A DNA stretch of 64,000 nt, from the NCBI RefSeq assembly GCF_020283565.1, contig NC_060063.1:45158856-45222855 (forward strand). Direction: 5' to 3'. The translations under genes and the position numbers were made by a program. The notes below the pieces were generated by a model. That model was given only the letters and a program-made list of their open reading frames with translations. It was not told the DNA's origin and ran no database searches. The DNA comes from Trifolium pratense. Taxonomy: Eukaryota; Streptophyta; Magnoliopsida; Fabales; Fabaceae. The first letter of the stretch is position 1. Each line of letters begins with the position of its first letter. Positions 57,662 through 64,000 of this stretch are shown one piece after another.

Positions 57662-59820
57662 CTACCCCCGAGTGTGGTAGCGTGTCCCCTTCCCCCGCTT
57701 AATTCGCCTATAAGCAAGTATCGGATTAAGCAAATTCAGAATCCGCTGCAAAGTACCATGAATTGGAGTTCCTTCAACCGCCTCACCATCGCGAACTGCC
57801 CTTTCGACCTCAACCTTTACACTCCGGCAAACTTGCATTAGATTAGGGTCATTTCTTGCTTCCGCCGCCTCTATTAACACCTCTAAATTAGGTGGCCTTG
57901 GTGGTGATTCAGGAGCTTCTACGGGTCGCATAACTGGATGCGACACTCTATAAAACCATGACATATATCCGGGTTCAGTGTCCCACGGGCTTGTAACAGG
58001 CCGACCCCTCATCTCTTCATCTATCATTCTCAGCTCCAATTCTTCCGTAAACACACGATCTATCTCACACAAGTTCATCCCCGGCGTTGCAGACATACTC
58101 GGGTTTCTTGGAATGCCTTGCACATGTTGAAATTGTCTTAGCACACGTTCCGGCAAATGCTTGGCTTTCAATTTACCACACCTTAACCATCCAGAAAACC
58201 AACATGCATTTATCAAAGGTCGCACTTGTCGGTGGGCATCATACGGGCTGAACACGCAATCGTAAGTTTGAATATTGTCCAAACTGCTTCTATATCCAGC
58301 TGCATCCTTATGTCCTTGCCCAGGAACAACCTTTGAATTTAGTGGCATGTTCGCTGTATATCTAGGAGCCTCCACCCACACACTAAGTCTCGGAAAGTGC
58401 GCAATAATCCATCCCTGAAAGTATGACGAACAAGATTCATTATAGCCAAACATAGTCTATGTGACAAATTAGACAAATACAAATAATATCTTATATAACG
58501 CTCAGATATTTTTACCTGAAGAAATGACATGTAGCCAGCCATCTGAGTCGTGCTAACCGCAGATCCGTGATCCAAATAATGCTGCAGATGAACAAGAGCA
58601 GCAGCACCCCAATTCCATTCATGAACGCATGACAAATCTTGAAAGTACTGCAAATACACAACATCCGCGTAGTAACTGCTCTTGTTGCTGAATATTGTAC
58701 AACAGACCAAATGTAGCATAAAAGCCCTTACGCTCCTCTCCCTGTAAAGCCTAACAACATGCGCCGGCTTATTTTCAGCAATCGCTCTTTCAGCAGACGT
58801 CTGGTTTGTTGTGTATAGAGTTTGCAGGGTAGTATGCTTCAAATGTACCCCGTTGGTTTCGGCAAATGCTTTATCAATATCCTCTCGCTCAACTCCTAGA
58901 TATGAACTAACCATGTCAGCCCCTTCTCCCCTTGACATCTTCGTATGGTTCAAAAACTTTCCTTGGATTGGAAGATGTAACAAACATTGTACATCGTCCA
59001 ATGTGATGCCGAGCTCACCTAACGGAAGGTGGAAAGTACTTGTTTCCGGATGCCATCTTTCAACAAATGCCCATATAACCCCATAGTCAAGTACGCTAAA
59101 ATTGACACGGGTAAGCGGCTCCAATCCCGATGCTTCTATTGGATCCCAAAACCACCTCTCACTACGAGGCGGTTTGACGATGTCCATAACCTTTTTCCCG
59201 CTAGCTTGGCAACGCAGAGTCCTCTTTAAAACCTGAAAAATTACAACAACACAAAACATTGAAAACTTAATTAACATAATCACAGTATTTAAAACAATTA
59301 ATACATTTAATAAAACAATTAATACACTTAACGGTACCTCGTGATCATCTGGTTCTGCATCCCATATCGGAACCGCCCTATGATTTCCGTATTGTGTTAA
59401 TAATGACATATCACTTGGTCCTCCTCCATAACCCTCATTTGCTGCATCTCGTCGTGGTTGCCGTGGTCGCTGTTGCGGTCTCCGTCGTGGTGGTTGTTGC
59501 GGTTCTTCAATTTGCGGTTCATCAGGTTGCAGTTCATCAGGTTGCGGTTCTTCAGGTTCGCCATACTCGGCATCCTGATTTAGAAATTGATCCGCGTCAA
59601 AATCATCATCCTCAGCAGCATTTTGTGCTTGGCCTAAACGTGACCGTGTACGCGTACGCGAACCACCCGCCTCAGCATCATGTGTCCCTCGCGCGGGAAT
59701 TGGTCCTTGCTGCTTACTACGACCTCGTTTGGCAGGGCGATTTGCAGCAAGCTCTCTACGAGCGGAAGCATTTGCATTGCTTGGCTTGCCATGCCTACCT
59801 CTCCCAACATTTTCTTCCAT
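57662..59820 (-). CDS. plant-mobile-domain (PMD) protein carried by the MULE
   Basis: Three exons from high to low: 59820-59338, 59232-58516 and 58414-57662, all phase 0, 650 residues. The N-terminus is basic (RPAKRGRSKQQGP), then acidic and Glu/Pro/Gln-rich (EEPQPDELQPDEP), then Arg/Pro-rich (PPRRRPQQRPRQPRR), and is likely disordered and nuclear. The PMD ('aminotransferase-like, plant mobile domain') covers about 185-500: LLHLPIQGKFLNH after LPLGELGITLDDVQCLL, VVYLQYFQDLS, WNWGAAALVHLQHYL, MAGYMSFLQGWIIAHFPRL. The C-terminal region is helical and charged. PMDs occur in cellular MAIN/MAIL1 proteins, which act in gene silencing and transposon control, and in transposons. Here it is transcribed inward from the right end, opposite the transposase. 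Start 59820 is the first ATG of the conserved frame; an upstream one exists at 59856. Confidence 0.85.
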
Positions 59821-60442
59821 ATTTATCCTAACATGGTAAAATATCGTCAAACTCAATACAATCTTATAAACTATGATAAATTCAAACTATAATTCAATCA
59901 ACGTTTAATGCTAACACCTATGGAAACATTATTCGTATGGAAACACATTTAATTTGACTTAGACATTTTGTCGAACACGTAGTGTAGACCATAATACCAA
60001 CTAATCACATACACAAATTGAACCTAATATCACATGCATTCATGTTAACATCTAACTAAACTAACAACTAATCATTAATTCAACAATTCAAACATAGAAT
60101 TTTGAGATAGAAAATTACTCAGAGAGGGAAAAAAACGTAGAAAAGAGTGAATGTGATAAGAAAAACATGGAATGAGAAAAGAGTGAATGTAAATGCATGG
60201 AACTTACTTGATTAAGAATGGTTTGAGATAGGATGTTGAAGTTTTCCACAAAATCGCTCTCAAGAAGAAGAAGGAGTGGTGTTGTTGGTGTTTAGAAGAA
60301 AATACGTAACTGAGAGGTTATGAAATGCTTCTGTTTCTATATCAGTTAACTTCGGTTGACAAAACTCGAAGTTAAACGCGATCGATTTCTATTAACCGAA
60401 TTGTTTTAAAGTTCGATTCGTATAACCCGAAACACCGTGCAG
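59821..60442 (-). promoter_or_regulatory. MULE right subterminal region: PMD promoter and repeated motifs
   Basis: Contains the PMD leader and a cluster of AACTTCGGTT, ACTCGAAG, TTAACCGAA, GTTCGATTCG and AACCCGAA words at 60,340-60,437, matching the motif set at the left end. A CT/GA-rich leader at 60,100-60,260 suggests transcription starts near 60,300. Confidence 0.45.
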
Positions 60443-60503
60443 GGGCAAAAACGTAAGTAAGGGGGGTATAAAAGAAACGTGGGGGGCCTAAAGAGAAAAT
60501 ATC
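60443..60503. repeat. MULE right terminal inverted repeat
   Basis: Inverse of the left repeat, ending GAGAAAATATC at 60503 immediately before target duplication CTATTTTAT. Confidence 0.9.
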
Positions 60504-61245
60504 CTATTTTATTAACTGAATATCAATGTGAATGTTAGGAAACCCTAGCCTCCGTTTGTCTCATCTATTTGTATTCCTCTTTTGTTCTGCGGTTTTGGTG
60601 AGCCATTACCACCTTTTACAAGTGGTGCATGTCTATCAATGAAGACTTGCTTTGCTGTTTTCCCATCCTTATTATAACGTTCATAGAAATTAGGCGGCAT
60701 GAAGTTCTTAACATGCTGAAAAACACAAACATTATGCGCAGGGCCGGTCCAAGCAAATTTGGAGGCCCGTTGTAATTTTAAAAGTATACCCTTAATAAAA
60801 GTTCATTTTAAAAAAAAATCAATATTTTTAAAAATTATAAATATATAAGTGAATATACAAGGACTATGTAAAATATATATATTTTGTAATGTTTAGTGCA
60901 TTTGTTACAACTTACAAGTGAGAGACTGCAGGTCATCATGCGTTGAACTCTCTCTAATTCATTGTTATTTTATTTTTCAAAACAACATAAAAAAGTTCAC
61001 ATAAACAGGATTTTATAGAGTGACCTTGAGGTTCATAAAAACGCACGGTTGACTACACCACTTGGCCAATCCCAATTTATGTTTTAAAATGACATTAGAA
61101 AATATATAATATCGAAGTTTGTAAATTTGGCCCAAAAAATTGGACAAATAGGCCCCCAAAAATTTGAGGCCCAGCTCCATAGCACATCCTGCACTTGGTC
61201 TGTGTCGGCCCTGATTATGAGTAACTTGAATTATTTACTTTACCA

Positions 61246-61425
61246 CCAAATGTTAGTTGGTTCAGTGGTGATTGATGCTGAACTTGGTAGGGAGGACCAC
61301 GATTCGATCCCCCGCAATTGCATTTGGGAGGGGACTGGAACCACTTGATGCCAGAACTCGCCCCGAACTCTGGAGTATTAGGGTCCCCTTCCCCTAAGAA
61401 CCAAGGGATGAAAACTAAAAAAAAT
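61246..61425 (+). mobile_element. tRNA-derived SINE with perfect 16-bp target duplication
   Basis: ATTATTTACTTTACCA flanks the insert exactly (61230-61245 and 61426-61441). The head has an A box (TAGTTGGTTCAGTGGT) and B box (ACGATTCGATCCCC). The body is about 100 bp of unrelated sequence with 'gaactctggagtattagggtcccc', and the tail is A-rich. At 180 bp it is a structurally complete SINE. Confidence 0.85.
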
Positions 61426-61828
61426 ATTATTTACTTTACCAATCAGCAATTTAATTAACCAGATTACAATGAAATCCACTTTATGCAAGACAAAACATAT
61501 ATATATATATATAGTATTTTGGTATGAGAGGAACTTGACTCAAATTCCTTAATCAATGTCTCGTTTTGTGGATGGAAAAAATGTAATCAGATTCACAGAG
61601 TTGGTGATACTTCGCACCAATAACATGATCACCAAAAATGATAAGTTAGTTTGTGAAGATTTCTAATCTATTTAGAGGGATAAATATTCAATACCTTATA
61701 CCACTTGTATTCCCACTGCATTTGCATTGCAGCACCAGGTACCCGCCAAGGCTTAAACCTCCTGTAAGTTGCAGCAAGATGCAATGCACTGTTGCCATTG
61801 ATATCAACTTGACGAAATCTCTTTGATT

Positions 61829-61846
61829 TTTTTTTTTTTTTTAATA
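61829..61846 (-). mobile_element. minimal poly(A) retroposed insertion, 17-bp direct repeat
   Basis: ACGAAATCTCTTTGATT occurs at 61812-61828 and 61847-61863. The insert is T14 plus AATA (TATT plus A14 on the minus strand). It sits in or at the edge of the ankyrin exon. Confidence 0.7.
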
Positions 61847-61995
61847 ACGAAATCTCTTTGATTACCCTCCTCTTATTTAACAAACTGTATACATGAACAG
61901 AATGAATGTTATTCAGTCAAATCCGGATATAACTTGGTCATGAGATTTATTATTCGTAGTGATAGGTATCATGTGGCGGGAAATTGGAATGGTTC

Positions 61996-62220
61996 CTAAA
62001 AGGTCCCTTAAAGAAAAAAAAAGGTCTAAATAAGTCTCTTAAAGACATCTCCGTTAATCAGTTTGGTCCCTAAAAAAGGTCCGAATTGGACCAAACTGAT
62101 TAGCGGAAATGTCTTTAAGGACCTATTCAGACATTTTTTTTCTTCTTTAAGGGACCTATTTAGATTTTTTTTAAGGGATCAATGTGAAACCAAAAATATA
62201 TTTAAGGACCATTTTACTAA
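61996..62220. mobile_element. palindromic MITE
   Basis: 'aaggtcccttaaag ... gtctctTaaagacatctccgttaatcagtttggtcc' is mirrored by 'ggaccaaactgattagcgg ... aatgtctttaaggacc', folding into a hairpin of roughly 90 bp per arm. It has no coding content. Confidence 0.65.
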
Positions 62221-62905
62221 TTAAGCCAAAATAAAAAATATGGTAGAAATTTTGTACACCCTAATATTTATTATGTTAACTTAAACCATAAATTTTGAAC
62301 TTGAAAAAAGTACCTATTCATCTTGATTCCGCCATTTCCTTTGCTAAATGGAGTTCAACTAAAAAATTTTCATTTTAATATATATATAAAAAAAATCATT
62401 TTCATCACTATTACCTTACACGAATTGGAGTAAATATATAGAAAATTCAAAAGTAGGGCAATTTGTTATATTAGTTTTAAAAGGGATTTTCGAAAAAAAA
62501 CTTTGGGGTAAATATATTACAGTAGTTTTTATTTTTCTTTTCAAAAGAGGATATTTTGAAAGAAAAAACCTAATGTTATACGTTAATGAGATAAATCAAA
62601 ATTAACTCATTATTTGGATGTTCGTAAGACGTTAATTTTGATGTATCTCATTGACGTATCAAATGATTTCTGATTAATATTATATTATATATATATATGA
62701 TCAATCTTATAGTATCTTCCAATCCAGCGCGATTTTGTAATACGATTATCCGGTAAAGAATTATCAGAGGTGTTATATAAAAAATTTGACATCTTAACGT
62801 CATTTGATCCTGATCCATATATAAATTAGTTGCGCTGCTTATTGTATATAAATTTAATTTTTTTGAACAGATTAATTTGTAGATTCATGAGTTTAAGATC
62901 ATAAA
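62221..62905. other. AT-rich intergenic DNA, nothing recognised
   Basis: No gene. A short symmetric passage at about 62,595-62,665 ('aatgagataaatcaaaattaactc' against 'gttaattttgatgtatctcattg') forms an imperfect inverted repeat. Confidence 0.3.
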
Positions 62906-62909
62906 CACT

Positions 62910-63095
62910 AGAGCTGTCAAAATGGGCTAGTCCGAATGGGCCGGCCCGCCAAGCCCGATTTTTTTTCCGGGCTCGGGCCTTGAAAATCCTAGCCTGAATT
63001 AATTCCGGGCTTTTTAGCCCGGCCCGACAAAGCCCGATTAAAATATGGGCTAGCCCGAATGGGCCGCGGGCGGCCCGCAAGCCCGAAAAAATTAA
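62910..63095. repeat. GGGCC/CCCG-rich dispersed repeat
   Basis: Dense repetition of 'gggctagcccgaatgggcc', 'ggcccgacaaagcccg' and similar words, much GC-richer than its surroundings. Repeats of this wording are common in plant genomes. Boundaries and family are not resolved. Confidence 0.45.
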
Positions 63096-63184
63096 AATTT
63101 AAAAAATAAAATAAAATATCAATAGAAATAATTTGTTTTGGATGGTTTGAAATTAGTTTGTAATATAAATTATAAAACACCGTC

Positions 63185-63575
63185 CGCTACTTAAGTAACA
63201 GATGAATAAAAATATGTCACCCAAGAAACTCGTAGGTAGCGGATGAGTAAAAATAGAACGCGCGAGAAACTCGTACGTAGTGGATGAATAAAAATAAGGC
63301 GCGCGAGAAACTCGTGCGTAGCGGATGAGAAAAAATAGGGCGCGCGAGAAAGTCGTAGGTAGCGGATGAGTAAAAATATGACGCACGAGAAACTCGTAAG
63401 TAGCGGATGCGTAAAAATAGGGTGCGAGAAACTCGTAGGTAGTGGATGAGTAAAAATAGGGCACGCGAGAAACTCGTACGTAGTTGATGAATAAAATTAG
63501 GGCGCGCGAGAAACTCGTACGTAGCGGATGAGTAAAAATAGGGCGCGCGAGAAAGTCGTAGGTAGCGGATGAGTA
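63185..63575. repeat. minisatellite, 41-bp unit, about nine copies
   Basis: Unit begins 'agaaactcgtaggtagcgg' and continues 'atgagtaaaaatagggcgcgcg'. Variants at a few fixed positions (aaactc/aaagtc, tacg/tagg, gcggatg/gtggatg) hint at higher-order ordering. One copy is 39 bp. The minus strand is stop-free through long overlapping frames purely because of unit composition, and no gene is proposed. Confidence 0.88.
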
Positions 63576-63579
63576 TAAA

Positions 63580-63740
63580 CAGTGTTTTAAAAACCGGACC
63601 GGACATCGAACCGATGAGGGTACTGGTTCATTGGTTCATTGGTCGAACCACTGGGTCACTGGTCGAACCGCATGACAAATCGGATTAAACCGGATTAAAT
63701 CGGTGGAATGAACCGGTCTCTATATAGTTATTGAACCGGT
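63580..63740 (+). mobile_element. end of a hAT-type element
   Basis: CAGTGTTTTAAAAACCGG starts immediately after the minisatellite and matches the termini of the hAT element in cyclase intron 9. Following text has 'tcattggtcgaaccactgg' repeats. The other terminus was not found in the window. Confidence 0.5.
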
Positions 63741-63800
63741 CTCTATATAGTTAAAAAAAATCATTGTTACTTTTTTTTTTTCCTTAGATCTTTCATTGTT

Positions 63801-63960
63801 ACTTAGGCCCCATTTGACCTTACTTATTTTCTACTTTTCTACTTCTTTACTTTATTGCGGTAATTCTTTTAAGGAGAAATAGAGCAAAATACAATTTTAT
63901 ACTTCTCTATTTCTTTTAAGGAGAAGTAGAAAAGTAGAAAATAAGTAGGCCAAACGAAGC
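63801..63960. mobile_element. palindromic MITE
   Basis: 'taggccccatttgaccttacttattttctacttttctact' is mirrored by 'agtagaaaagtagaaaataagtaggccaaacg' at the right, leaving a short loop. Non-coding. Confidence 0.65.
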
Positions 63961-64000
63961 GTATTATTATCAAAAAGACACACTTTCATAGATAATAAAT

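Larger units (their letters stand above)
51863..60503 (+). mobile_element. complete-looking Mutator-like element (MULE) with OTU, PMD and two small ORFs
   Basis: 8,641 bp. The perfect 9-bp target duplication CTATTTTAT lies at 51854-51862 and 60504-60512, the length generated by Mutator transposases. Terminal inverted repeats of about 61 bp (51863-51923 and 60443-60503) share GATATTTTCTCT, then CCCCCCACGTTTC, then TTTTATACCCCCCTTA. Genes: transposase-OTU (+) from the left end, two small proteins (+) in the middle, PMD protein (-) from the right end. All four reading frames are intact. Subterminal regions on both sides carry many TTCGGTT/AACCGAA and ACGAATCGAA words. Convergent transcription from the two ends parallels maize MuDR. 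Confidence 0.92.
60545..61870 (-). pseudogene. ankyrin-repeat/PGG-type gene, 3' remnant
   Basis: Two adjoining exons are readable. The upstream one (right end near 61,811, left end 61695) reads VDINGNSALHLAATY, then RRFKPWRVPGAAMQMQWEYKWYK. The downstream one (60715-60545) reads HVKNFMPPNFYERYNKDGKT, then AKQVFIDRHAPLVKGGNG and ends at a stop. This matches the last ankyrin repeat and following linker of plant ankyrin-PGG membrane proteins. The PGG transmembrane domain that should follow is missing, and no upstream ankyrin exons are seen. A poly(T) insertion with 17-bp direct repeats disrupts the 5' edge. The MULE ends 41 bp beyond the stop codon. A SINE sits in the intron. Confidence 0.7.

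Noticed and set aside
63185..63575. Regularly spaced repeats reminiscent of a CRISPR array
   Set aside because: There are no unique spacers, the units abut directly, and this is a eukaryotic nuclear sequence.
63153..63606. Two overlapping minus-strand open frames of 103 and 129 codons with repeated YFYSS and TYEFLAR phrases
   Set aside because: They are the translation of the 41-bp minisatellite; openness follows from the unit composition in several frames.

Overview
The window is nuclear DNA of a flowering plant, most likely a legume of the Medicago/clover/pea group. The plant origin is clear from the genes (a land-plant MED9, an LBD factor, a mitochondrial CPN60, an oxidosqualene cyclase), short exons in AT-rich introns, and a plastid ycf1 fragment in the chromosome. 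The legume assignment is an inference from the style of the dispersed repeats and the cyclase type. All gene models below were built by hand from splice sites and family resemblance.

Layout. 1-3.1 kb: repeat debris and a deleted mariner element with TA target duplications. 3.4-6.2 kb: MED9 (+). 7-12.4 kb: LINE remnant, an AT-rich minisatellite interrupted by a hAT element and a ycf1 insertion, a SINE, a Tourist-like element and a MITE. 12.7-13.8 kb: LBD transcription factor (+). 14.4-20.6 kb: mitochondrial CPN60, 17 exons (-). 20.8-27.1 kb: intergenic, with LTR debris, two Helitron 3' ends and a broken WAT1/MtN21 transporter between them. 27.2-46.1 kb: a 16-exon oxidosqualene cyclase of the beta-amyrin-synthase type (+), reading frame intact. 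Its introns hold a Tourist-like element, a Ty1/copia retrotransposon with LTRs that read as identical, a hAT element, a MITE and a LINE remnant. 49.0-49.6 kb: a short F-box gene (+). 51.9-60.5 kb: a complete-looking 8.6-kb Mutator-like element (MULE). 60.5-61.9 kb: an ankyrin/PGG gene remnant (-). 61.9-64 kb: small palindromic elements, a 41-bp minisatellite and a hAT end.

Most interesting object. The MULE at 51,863-60,503 has about 61-bp terminal inverted repeats and a perfect 9-bp target duplication. It encodes a FAR1-type/MULE transposase with SWIM finger fused to an OTU-like cysteine protease, two small proteins that resemble each other and each have their own TATA box, and a convergent plant-mobile-domain (PMD) gene in the position occupied by mudrB in maize MuDR. 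Second is the cyclase: it has MLCYCR where beta-amyrin synthases have MWCYCR, a position known to steer product outcome. Third is a set of tiny poly(A)/poly(T) insertions, each flanked by 11-18 bp direct repeats, which look like minimal retroposition footprints.
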